Positions 44,705-54,716 of a stretch of DNA of 64,000 nucleotides are shown here, in pieces. The stretch's first letter is position 1. Each line of letters opens with the position of its first letter. The notes under the pieces were generated by a model. That model was not told where the DNA came from. It did no database searches and saw nothing but the letters and a program-made list of their open reading frames with translations. The stretch covers positions 179,400 through 243,399 of the forward strand of contig JAAOMT010000372.1 of the NCBI GenBank assembly GCA_016748015.1, read 5' to 3'. A program made the position numbers and the translations under genes. The DNA is from Geosiphon pyriformis. Lineage: Eukaryota > Glomeromycota > Glomeromycetes > Archaeosporales > Geosiphonaceae.

Positions 44705-45448
44705 ATTGGTTATTCATCTTATGCTGTTAACTGTTATAGTTTTCATAGATCCATTCAGTAGTATGTTTGGGTAATGTTGAAACGTGGCGTATAGTCGGTA
44801 TGCTGCTTTGTAATGTAGGGTCAAGTTGTTTTTCCCTATGAATTTTTCTACTTGTTGTATTGCTTCTTTGTTGAACGTTTTCTGGCTGAGGTCTTTGTAT
44901 AATGTTTTCAAGTCAAGCTGTTCTCCAATTTTGTAGAACCAATAAGCTGGAGGAAGTTTTTCTTTCTATTTCTGGGCATTGTCAGGTGTCCACTTCTCTG
45001 TTTTGAGGAGTTCAGTCCCACGAGCTAAAGCTTCTTTTATTTCTTCGAGCTCAGGGATCAAGTATCTTTTTTTGTAACCTTTTTCTCATTCTTTGCCTTC
45101 TTCTTTTCCACCCCTCGCCCAAAGGCAATTTTTCCTCCCATATTGTTTTTCAGGTGGTGAGTAGGGTAGGAAATGTTTAGTTCTAATTGAACTCTTGTCC
45201 TCCCCTCTCCTGCTCTTATCTTTGTACCATATCTTTTTTTTATCAACTATTATTTCTATTTGAGATGTCGATTTTTGAATTGTTTCAAATAATTGTTTAG
45301 ATAATTTTAAAATTTGATCTGAAAGGTCCATGTTGAAATTTCTATCATTTTTTGCTGCTTTTTGAATGCTATATATATTTGAATTCCCCAATTTAATTTG
45401 CTGCCCATTGTTTACATTTCGATGATGATAATTGGTTCCAGATCTCAT
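44705..45448 (-). pseudogene. G2 3' ORF of unknown function
   Basis: After integrase the minus strand has an open stretch starting MRSGTNYHHRNVNNGQQIK at 45448 and reading to a frameshift near 45090. It continues in another frame as LIPELEEIKEALARGTELLK, a stop near 44970, then LKTLYKDLSQKTFNKEAIQQ to about 44705. The product would be Lys-rich and helical, about 240 residues, with no membrane segment or signal peptide that I can see. It occupies the same place as the G1 accessory ORF but I see no clear similarity. It could be a nucleic-acid-binding accessory protein or part of the integrase C-terminus. Confidence 0.5.
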
Positions 45449-45469
45449 GGTATATCTTCTGGTCTAATT

Positions 45470-46680
45470 AATGAAATTTGTGTTCCTAGTTGAGGTACTG
45501 ATGACGATAATTCCTGTTTTACATGATAAATTTTTAACCGATTTTCATGCACTACTTTTTTTAAAATCCTGTTTTCCAATCGTAATTTGTAAGCTCCATT
45601 TCCTAATGTTTCGTGTATGTGAAATGAACTGTCCCACTTTGGGTCAAACTTTCCACTCCACTATTTCTCAGCTTTTGTACAATGTAACAGTACTTGGTCT
45701 CCAATCTTGAATTCCATTGGTTGTTCTGGCAGGTGTTTATTATATCTTTCTTTTTGTTGTTTTTGAGCATGACTAATATTGTCAGCTGCTGTTCTTCGAT
45801 TGTTTTCCAACGTTTCTATTAGCTGGTATGTTCTTTGGTGTAAGGTAGCCTCAAAATTTTCTTCATTGATTGTTTCTGTTGGGTATGATGGTATCACTTG
45901 TTCAATCAGTAATGTAGCTTTTCTTCTATAGACTAGTTTGAACGGTGTGAACTGAGTCATATTTTGTTTTAATGTTCAGTATACAAAGAGTACAGAAGGT
46001 ATGAATAAGTCCCATTCTTGTCTGTTTTCATGACTTATTTTTGCTAGTGCTTTGCACAGTGTTCTGTTAAACTGTTCTACCAGTTCGTTTGTTTGTGTGT
46101 GGTATAGTAATGATAAGGGTCTCCTTATTCCAAACTGTTGGCTTAGTTCAGTTAGCATATTATTAATGAAATGTGTTTCCTGATTAGATAATAATTCTTT
46201 CGGACATCCATGTCAGCAAATTAGGTCTTAATGCACAAATTCGGCGACTGTTTTGGCGTCGGCCATTTGGATTGCTCTGGCTTCTGGTCATTTTGTAAGA
46301 TAGTCTACGACTACAGCGATATAGCGATTTTCTTGGGATGTAATTGAAAAAAGTCCAACCAAATCGATCTTAATTCTATCAAATGAATTTCTAATTGGAA
46401 TGAGTCGAAGTGGTTCTGTTGATTTTGCTCCTCCTTTTTGCTGGCATGTGTCACAATTGAGCACGTATTCGAAAATGTCTTTGTGCATCATTGGCCAATA
46501 GTATAAGTTTAGTGTTTTTTCGAGGGTAGTGTCTTTGTTAAAGTGTCTTGCAGTCGAATCTGAGTGCATGCTATATAGTATAGTTTCTTTTTCACTGTCT
46601 GTGATTAGTCATTGTGAGTTGGGGTGGTTTTGGTGTTCTCGTCAATATAGTTGGTTGTCTTGAATAAAATAATTTCGGGT
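45470..46680 (-). pseudogene. G2 integrase
   Basis: On the minus strand the zinc domain shows MHSDSTARHFNKDTTLEK and NCDTCQQKG. The core shows FDRIKIDLVGLFS for the first Asp, ELLSNQETHF near 46180 where the second Asp appears altered, and HTQTNELVEQFNRT for the Glu. The C-terminal module includes FKIGDQVLLHCTKAEK, a stop at 45661, then WSGKFDPKW and LGNGAYKLRL. A stop and frameshift separate the core pieces at 45976 and 46288. The family is as in G1 but the sequence is quite different. Confidence 0.85.
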
Positions 46681-46789
46681 TTGTTTTCATATGGTACTTT
46701 GTTTCTATTGAGATAATATCTCCTTGAAACATAGTGTTGATAGGTACTGATGTAGTCATTGATAAGTGAGTGTGTCTATGGGTCTGGGA

Positions 46790-48235
46790 TTAGGTTTGTG
46801 GCATCCTCGACAAACTGTCGGCATTGGTGTTCTTGGATCTTTCTTTGTAATGGACTTTGAGTGGGAATTGTTGCAGATAAGTACTCCATCTCACATATTT
46901 TCCTTCTAGTTGTGGATTGTTGAGTAACCAAATAAGTTCTTTGTGGTCGGTATATAGGTTAAATAGTTGACTGAGGTAATGTTTCCAAGTCTGTATGGCC
47001 CAATAAATGGCAAAACATTCCAGATCTGTTGTGCTGTAATTCTTTTCTGCTGGGCTAGTGCTGCGACTAGCATAGGCAACTGGGTGTTCTTTATTGTCCA
47101 GTTCTATCTGTGATAAGACTGCTCCTAGAGCATTTTTCAAGGCATCCGTAGCAACAATAAACTGTTTAGTAAAATCTAGATAAATCAGAATTGGGGATGT
47201 GATCAATTGCTGCTTGAGATAGTCGAATGCTTTCTGTTGATCTTCTTTCTACAAGTACAGTACATATTTGGACAACAATTAATGAAGTGGTTTTGTGATG
47301 TTCGAGAAACCTTTGACAAATTGACAATAATATCCTGCTAATCCTAGAAATCTTTGTAATTCTCTGAGATTAATTGGGGCTGGAAAATCCTTGACTTTTT
47401 GTACTTTATCTGAATCGGGTTTAACTCCGTCCTTGCCAATTACATGTCCTAGGAATTTTAACTTGGTTTTTCCAAAGAAGCACTTCTCAGGATTGAGTTT
47501 CAATCTGGCACTACAAAGACGTTTGAAGACTTGTTGCAGGTAGAGCAGATGGTCTTTGAATATTTTGGAGAACACATTTGTATTGTCTAGGTAGACTACT
47601 ACTAATTTCTAAAAGATTCCTTTGTATACTACATCCATCAAGTGTTGAAATGTGGCAGAAGCATTACAAAGTCCAAAAGGCATTATGTTAAACTCAAAGT
47701 TTCCATCTTGAGTGGTAAATGCTGTTTTTCCTTTGTCTTTGGGGTCCATTTCAACTTGCCAGTAACCACTTACTAAATCTAATGACGAGAACCATTTTTT
47801 TTTCCCTAGATTGTCCAGAATTTCCTGGATGAGGGGAGTGGGATAACTATCTCCTTGCATGATGCTATTTAGTTTTCGATAATCTACGCAGAATCGCACT
47901 TTTCTGTTTTTCTTAGTGACCAAGACTACTGGCAAGGACCAAGAGCTTAACGATTCTTTGATTAGGCCGTTATCAAGTATCCGTTGCACTTTTTGCTTAA
48001 TTAGGTTATCACCAGATAGGGGTACGTGGTAAGCTTGTTGCTTAATTGGTCAAGCATCTTCTGTATTAATCTGATGCTTCACAATATCGGTGCATCCAAA
48101 CTTATTTTCACTGGCAAAGACATCGGCATACTGATTCAGAAAGACTTTAAGTTGCATTTGTTGCAGAGTACTTAAATTTCCTAAATTTAATTTATTGATC
48201 TCTTCTAGTGTGAACAAGTAACTTTTTTTTGGCAA
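46790..48235 (-). pseudogene. G2 reverse transcriptase and RNase H
   Basis: The region opens with PKKSYLFTLEEINKLNL and DVFASENKFGCTDIV ahead of RT. RT motifs are FCVDYRKLNSI, FSSLDLVSGYWQVEMD and PFGLCNASATFQ. The catalytic box is VYLDNTNVFS near 47570-47600, so the second Asp of YLDD is Asn and the enzyme should be dead. RNase H follows: ATDALKNALGAVLS, DLECFAIYWA, YTDHKELIWL and NADSLSRM, with all acidic positions. Stops near 48050, 47609 and 47279 break the frame. Confidence 0.92.
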
Positions 48236-48599
48236 ATTCCATACTTGTAAGGTAATGTCACAGAATAAGAATAATTGTGCGAAATCTGGAATAAACTGGG
48301 GTTTTTCAGAATTCTGACTATTTGCAGATATGGAACCGACAAGGGTCCCTTTGAGATTTTAATGACCTCTTCTGTCGGGTTGTGGATGGGGATTTTGAAG
48401 TGTTTATGGGCTTTGGCTGATAGGTATAGATTAGCAACATTGGCTAGGGAACTGATTTCGGGACTGGCTTCGAATAATAGGGCTTGATCTTGAATCTTTC
48501 AATTCACCTTGAGAATGTATTGTCAGTATGGGGGAATAGAGATGACAGTGTCGGTGTGAATAAATTCTACCTGGTCACTGTCTTCCTCTGTAAAATTAA

Positions 48600-49100
48600 C
48601 TGGTATGTTTCCTCTTCCACTTGATCCAAACCTGTTGATTCCTCAGGCAGTGAGGCCTAACTCTTCTCGGGTTGTTACTGGGGTTAATTGGGGTATTTTG
48701 ACTAGGGGTAGGAAGATAGCTTGGGCAATCTTTTCTTGTAATTTTATTTTGTAGAGTCTGTCCGAATTGTTCTGTAGCATCACGATAATGTTTCCCATAT
48801 AACCGGCATTGATGATTCCTCTTTTTATGTCAATTCTTTTTTTGGCTAGACTAGATCAAGAGACAACTTGTATCATTGTACTAACAGGAATTTCTAACGC
48901 TATCTTAAGATCTATTTTTACGAAGGAATGTGGGGCTATAATGATGGGTGATTGTCCAGAGTATTGTAGATTGAAACCGGCATCAGTGTCATGTGCTCTT
49001 TCGGGGCAGATTCCTTTCTCATTGTCACTGTACCATTTTAGCTCTAGTTCTTCGGATAGGTCGGGATACACGAGATACTGTTCTGTTTCGGTATTCTCAG
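48600..49100 (-). pseudogene. G2 dUTPase domain between protease and RT
   Basis: dUTPase cuts dUTP to dUMP and keeps uracil out of new DNA. All five motifs of the trimeric family can be followed on the minus strand: AHDTDAGFNL (motif 1, 48966-48995), S-x-SSLAKK (motif 2, with a stop at 48856-48858 where Arg is expected), GIINAGYMGNIIVML (motif 3, about 48785-48830), YKIKLQEKIAQAIFLPL (motif 4) and GINRFGSSG (motif 5, about 48615-48640, just after a stop at 48643-48645). Both stops are TGA where CGA (Arg) would fit. The domain is in frame with gag and protease, so it belonged to the polyprotein. Confidence 0.88.
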
Positions 49101-49109
49101 TTGAATCTT

Positions 49110-50397
49110 TGGGTTCAGGTAGTTTAGTGATTGGAAACAGTATTCTTGGAGGTGGATTGAACATGAGATCACATTCATTGCAGTACTGGAAGTGACAGGG
49201 GATCAAACAGTGATCGCATAGTTTGGTATTCAAATCGGCCAACCTTTGCTCCTGTTCCTCGCAAGTTGGGGCCAATTTTTGATATTGGTTTTGAAATACA
49301 TCTGGGTCATCTGTAAAGAAATCATCCTTGGGGTAGTCAGGTCTAGTATATTTGGGCATCCAAGGGTTGTCCTTAATTTCTCATATTTCTTTGGGCATGG
49401 CGCCTTCGGCCTTGGCACTTGCCATTCTCCAGATTTTATGGTCATCGTGTGGATAACCGTCTAGCCTGTTAAGTGCTCGTTTCCAAGTGTCCTCGATGGA
49501 GGTTTCCTTTCGTACCCAATCGTTAATTAATATGGTGTATTGACAAGCCTCATTGCATGTTTCTCCTTTGCCAGGCACATCATTCCAGAATCCTTCATCT
49601 GGCAGGATTTTGCCTTATGCGAGGCACAGTATGTGGTCCCACTTGCCTTGTCGTTTTGGTCGTCTAAATCTTTCTAGTAAACAAAGCCTGCAATAGTATT
49701 TGGTGGCGGTGGGCCATTCTTCGTTGTCCCCAATACATGCACCCATAGTGGATAGTTTTTTTTCACAATCGACACATATTAGTCTTGGGAGTTGGTAAAA
49801 TAAGTTTCTTTGGTCCGAGATTACATATCCTAGTGATGACGATTGGGGTTCTTCTTTGGCTCTGCTTTTTCCTTTTTTTTCCCAGGTTGGTGGTGGGAGT
49901 AGTTCAGTTTGATAATCATCTGCCCATGAAACCTGATAGGTCTCAATGGTTGGTGGCATTGATGTGTCTTCAAATTCAATAAGGGGTTCCTCGGTACATT
50001 GGTTTTTAAAGTGTCCACATGTAGCTGGAACTCGGGCATGCTGTCTATTGAACGTGAGTTGAAGTTCTTGGGTGTTCCAGTCAAGAGTAGTGTTGGCTTT
50101 TAACAACCAGTCGTTTCTTACTAGAGCTTGATATTGAGTAGCTTCCATGACGAGTACTTTGGTAGAGATTTGAATTCCATTAATCTCGAAGGGGAAGTTG
50201 TCAATTTCTCCTATTGGGGTTTTTGTGTTCCCATCTGCTGTAATGATTTGGGCAGTAGCAGCACAGTCTACTTGGTGACCTAGTTGGTCTATGAGCTGCT
50301 TCGTGATTATGCTACTGGCTGATCCGCTATCCAGGATTAATTTAATGTCTATTTTTCCAACTTTGGCATCAGTGTATAGAGCCATTATTGGTTTATC
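49110..50397 (-). pseudogene. G2 protease and Cys-rich linker
   Basis: In the gag frame, after one TAG at 50398-50400, the aspartic protease begins ALYTDAKVGKIDIKLILDSGSAS with the DSG active site near 50325-50345. WLLKANTTLDWN closes the domain. Two cysteine clusters follow: LICVDCEKKL with YYCRLCLLERF (about 49665-49790), and LCDHCLIPCHFQYCNECDLMF (about 49150-49230). They could each hold zinc. Stops at 49615 and 49381 break it. The clusters have a counterpart in position, though not clearly in sequence, in G1. Confidence 0.85.
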
Positions 50398-52560
50398 CTA
50401 ATTGATGGCTGCTCCACTAAAAAGGCTATGTGTGTTCAAATTATCGATGTCAAAAGGAAATATGGCGGCTAGGGTGGTGTTTTCGGTAATAGTGACTGGT
50501 GGGATATTGCTTTTTGTTTGCTTAGAAGGTTGGGAGATTTGTTTTATATTCCCCTCTTCCACAGGTGTGGATTTATCAAAACTCTGGTCTTCCATAAAAC
50601 TGAGATAGGAAGCTTGATTTGGGTATCCAGTTGGTGTTGGTTGAGATTGGGCAGGACCGCAAGGAATTGGTCGAGACAGTCCACTGTTGGTTTGCATTTG
50701 ATTGTTGTTGGGATTTCTCCATCCCTGATTATAGTTTATAGCTCGAGATCTGGACAGGCTGTAAGGGGAAGTTTGATAGTAAGGGATTGCTTGTGTCATT
50801 GGTGGTGGTTGATAATAATTCTGGGGTGGTGGTTGAGTATACAGGACTTGTTGTACATATAGGGGCAGTTGATTCTGAGGTATGGAATATTGGAGTACCA
50901 TGTTTTGCTGATATCTGGGTTGCTGGTATGGGTTTCCTTGATTTTGGTCCATGATCTTCCTTTTACAGTCATGGGCGATGTGTTCAGGTTTCTGGCAGTA
51001 GTAGCAATTGTGGGGATCAGATCTTTAAGGTTGTTGCTATTGCTGATAGTTCTGTTGCTGTAGGTATCTGCTGTTGTTGTTATTTTCTCTCTGTTGGGGT
51101 GGTTGGTAAGTTTTTGTAGTTCCGGCTAAGAATCCCTCAATTTTCTGAGTTAGTTTCTTACTCAATTGGGTTATCTTTGCATCAATGTCAAAGGTTCTGT
51201 TAATGGCTAAATTAATGGCTTGGGTATGATTCACTTCTTGTTCTGCAGACTCAAAATTGCGAGTGAGAGTGACGGCATCTTATAAACTAGTTGGATGGCG
51301 GGGTCTTACAGATCTTAGAATACTACTCCACAATCCTTTAATGAATTGATTAAAAACTTGCGCCGCAGTGTAGTAGTTCCTTTCAATAGCTAATATTTGA
51401 CACAGAATTTGATTAAATTGTCCGAGATAAGTAGTTACTGCTTTGTAATCTTTTTGTTTAATTATGCTGAATTGATTTTGCAATCGGATTAATGTATTGG
51501 GGTCACAAAAGTATTGCAGAAATGTGAGTTTAAACTCAGTAAAAGAGGTAGGCTTCTCTGCCAGACTCTGGTACCATGAATTGGCAGTTCCAGTCAAAAA
51601 GAACAGCAGTGCCTGAACTGTGTAGTTGTCATTCCAACCATTAGCAGTAATTGCTTTCTCAGTGTCCGCGATCCAAGAATATGCATTATCTTCTTTACCA
51701 GAGAATTTTTCCAATTTAGCAATATCCCGGTAAGCCATGATCCAGTTAATAGATGGGATATTACTGGTTATGTTTAAAGGGATTGGTGTCCGCATATTCG
51801 AGTGTTCTCCAGGTGCTAATGCTGGTTGCTTTCCTTTGTCACTTGAACCAATAAGTTGTAAGATAGCTGTTTCTTCCGTCAGAGGAAATGCTGATTCTGC
51901 TAGGTTTTGTGCTGGTGGCTGTTCCCAAGTTGACAGGTTTCCTTCTGTTTGACTGGCTGCTGGGGTAAGATTTCCAAACAGCGATCCGTATTCTCCTAGT
52001 GATTTGGTCCAACTGTGTTGATTCTAAGAATGTGAATTTTCAGGAGTTTGTGGTATTTCCGACTGGGTTTCCAGGGGTGGGTTGAATACAATTCTATTTT
52101 GGGGTGTCTAATGGTATGATGGAGTTGTTGGGGAGAGGACTCTTGGTTTTTTGTTGACCGTGGACTTGGCTTGGGCAGTTATGGGATTGTTGCATTCATT
52201 TTCATATTCCTTAGGGTTGGATTCTACTGGTTGTTGTACTTGAGGGAATCATTGTGCCACGTAATATTTAATGTCTGTATTGATTATGCGCAGAGTTTCA
52301 GCGATTGCTTGGGTAGTCGTGGCTGTTGAGTACCCTAGTAAGCTTTGATGGATTTGTTCTTCAAGTCTTCCTGTATTAGTTGCACGGCCTAACAAGCAAT
52401 TGATTTTTGCGTTGATATAGTTACAAAAATTACTTTCTGCATAAGCGGTTTCTGCTGGTATTCCTAGGTCTTTTCGAAAGTATTAAAATAGTGCTTTTCT
52501 ATACAAGGAGTGGTCCTTTTCTATTGTTCCAATAGTCACCACTTTTATGTATTTTTGGGA
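50398..52560 (-). pseudogene. G2 gag
   Basis: The gag frame runs from near the primer site. I cannot see a certain ATG, and the upstream part (52560-51796) is open apart from a few stops (TAA, TGA, two TAG). The retrotransposon-gag domain lies at 51280-51795: KLEKFSGKEDNAYSWI, ALLFFLTGTANSWYQSL, FKLTFLQYFCD. A knuckle CYYCQKPEHIAHDC (C-x2-C-x4-H-x4-C) is at about 50965-51010. It is followed by a Gln/Pro/Tyr-rich tail (QVLYTQPPPQNYYQPPP). Protease continues in the same frame, so no gag-pol frameshift is needed. Confidence 0.85.
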
Positions 52561-52585
52561 GTGCTCTGTCTCTGTGGATTTATAA

Positions 52586-52602
52586 CCTCACAGAGAGCAC
52601 CA
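52586..52602 (-). other. Primer binding site of G2
   Basis: On the minus strand TGGTGCTCTCTGTGAGG starts two bases after the 5' LTR. The first 15 bases equal the G1-3 site, so both families use the same primer tRNA. A perfect 12-bp complement of TTTGGTGCTCTC lies 39 bases inside the LTR. Confidence 0.75.
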
Positions 52603-52604
52603 AA

Positions 52605-53686
52605 TGTTATGGGTAAACTTGGTGGATATGGGAAATAGTAACGTTTGGTGCTCTCAATTATTGATGATGCATCTTCTATGTAATTCTGTTGGCTTAGTCT
52701 TGATTATCAGTTTCTGAAGGTCTATTACTGGATGTGAATTTTACCCATTGAGTTCTTTGGTTATAAGGCACAGAGTTTGTCTTTTGTCAATTACAACGTT
52801 TTTCGTAAATGTGAGCTTTCTTCTCTGAGCTAACAAGCACAGTCATTAGGGTCTGGCATTGTCTTTTCACCTTTCTGGTAAGCTAACAAGATAATGTTAA
52901 TATCCAAAACTTAGGGGGAGCTTCCCTCTTTTACCAGGCTATCATAAAGTTTATTCCCAGACAGTCAATTTTACTATGTTGTCGCTCCACAAAAAATTAA
53001 GACAGAAAAAAAAAAAAAAAAAAAAAAATGAAAAGAAAAGAGAGAAAAGATAAATTAGTATCGTCAATTGCCGTGATCAAGAGCGATTGGTCCAAATTGT
53101 TAATAGGTTTGAGGCAGTTATGCTAAAAGCATCTGTTCTAGAATGGGGATACAAGACAAGGGTTAATTCACATAAATTCCATGAAGTTTGAGAACATAAA
53201 TTTGTGATTCTGATTTCTTTTAATAATTGGTTTATTTCAGGAGATGAAATAGGGAAGATAATAAAGAATGAAGAGGTATGGATATTTTAATTTCTGGTCT
53301 AGAGGTTTGTATCTATTTTTTTTTTCTCTGTCTTTTCTTACTTCTACAACTACTTGCTTTTATACATTCTTTTGGTTTTACAGGATTGCTTTCAATTGTC
53401 TCGCTATCACTAGCTATTGCTTTGTTGTTTCTGTTATTGCTTCGTTTTTCTACATTATTGCTAGTTATCCTATGTTATAATATGTTATCTGATGTTATTA
53501 CATGTTATTCTGTGTTATCCTGTGTTATAACACGTTATTTTATGTTATTGTGTGCTATTCTGTGTTATAACACGTTATCCAACGTTATAATGTATTATCC
53601 AATGTTATTGCGTGTTATTCTGTGTTATGTCACGTTTTGGTCATGTTTCTTCATAACTTTAGATTGGTTTTTCTACTCAGGTAACA
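52605..53686 (-). repeat. 5' LTR of G2
   Basis: This 1082-bp LTR pairs with 43495-44582. It contains an A-run of about 24 near 53008-53028, the 10-bp array at 53455-53634 and, near its element-strand 3' end, GAGAGCACCAAA (complement of 52644-52655). Confidence 0.95.
53455..53634 (+). repeat. 10-bp periodic TTAT array in the G2 5' LTR
   Basis: Eighteen consecutive 10-base units, one fewer than in the 3' LTR. The missing unit corresponds to TTATCCTGCA at 44451-44460. Confidence 0.93.
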
Positions 53687-54498
53687 CTGGTTGTATTGGG
53701 CTTAAGTCAGTTGCATAAGATGCTGTCAAGTTGTTCTGTGTGGAATTTGCATCTCAGAAGAGTTTAACTGGTGCCACTAAAGTGGCCATTGGTAATAAGA
53801 TTTTTTTAATCACTCTTAAGATTGCACAGTCTTCTGGTGTGGCCTCTGTTTCTTCTCCTTCTTTGTCAGTTGCACTTCATGATGTACCTTTGGGTACCTT
53901 TTCTGATGACATCAAATCTGCTCTTGGCATTTTTGGTGTTGTCACTTCTGTTAAGTTGAAGCCTGCTGGCTTATGGCAATATGCTGTGGTTAATTTCAAA
54001 GACACTTTTTCTGCTACTGCTGCTCTTACTTACTGGTCTGTGCTGATAAAGAAAGACAGTGTTAGGATTCTACTTTTAGTCAACCAAAATGAAGTTATTA
54101 CCTTAAAAGATGCTTTCAAAGCCAAGTTGGTCAATTTTCCTTTTGGCTGTACTGTTTTTAAGATAAGCGATTTGGTCTCTCAAGTTGGTGGCCATACCTG
54201 TTTCATTCCTTGCTTTCCTGAGTCATACTGACATCAACATTTTGCTGTGATTATCTTTAATTCCTTGGAATCTTTGAACATTGCTGTTTCTAAAACTGGT
54301 ACTTTATGTGGCTGCCATATCTGGTGGGAAACTCCTGGATGTCGCCATTGCTATAGGTGTTAAGGTCTGAACCATTTGGCTTTAGAGTGCAAGGTGTTGT
54401 CACCTCTCCCTTCTAAAGTCTCTTCCAACTTCTCTGGTGGTCCCAAAGTTTTCAAATTCTCATTTGCTAGATCCAAATCTTATGTCAAAGCTGTTGCA
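53687..54498 (+). pseudogene. LN-5 ORF1, third segment, cut by LA-3
   Basis: After G2 the plus-strand ORF1 resumes GCIGLKSV, has a TAA where others have Gln (53717), then VKLFCVEFASQKSLTGATKV. RRM1 has VALHDVPLGTFSDDIKSAL and LWQYAVVNF; RRM2 has KLVNFPFGCTVFKISDLV. A TGA at 54229-54231 breaks RRM2. The knuckle CHHCYRC near 54345-54360 is followed by a TAA. The segment ends at SYVKAVA, where LA-3 starts. The rest should lie beyond LA-3, outside the window. Confidence 0.87.
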
Positions 54499-54716
54499 TA
54501 AAGAAAAAAACTTTTTTTCTCTCTTTGTCTACTACTACAAAACTTACTACACCTCAAATTTAGAAAAATAGTTTCTGCCAAAAAATACCCTTAATTAAAG
54601 TACACTTTATTATTATTATAACAGACTTTAAAGTGTCTGACAACAATAATTATAGCAAAGTAACAACAGTCACAAACAGAAGTACTAGCAAAGATACTAC
54701 CAAGAATATAGACCAA
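54499..54716 (+). other. LA-3 5' UTR
   Basis: A T-rich start with a CTCTC tract is followed by two small inverted repeats, AAAGTACACTTT (54597-54608) and CAGACTTTAAAGTGTCTG (54622-54639). LINE promoters are usually internal and lie here, but I see no certain promoter element. Confidence 0.55.

Larger units (their letters stand above)
43495..53686 (-). mobile_element. Ty3/gypsy element G2, complete, with dUTPase
   Basis: This 10,192-bp minus-strand element has LTRs of 1082 and 1088 bp, a primer site, gag, protease, dUTPase, RT, RNase H, integrase, a 3' ORF and a polypurine tract. It is inserted in LN-5 with CTGG duplications at 43491-43494 and 53687-53690; joining the flanks restores LN ORF1. 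LTR ends (TGTTA/TAACA) and the primer site resemble G1, but the internal proteins are clearly a different family. Stops, frameshifts and an RT active-site change disable it. Confidence 0.95.
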
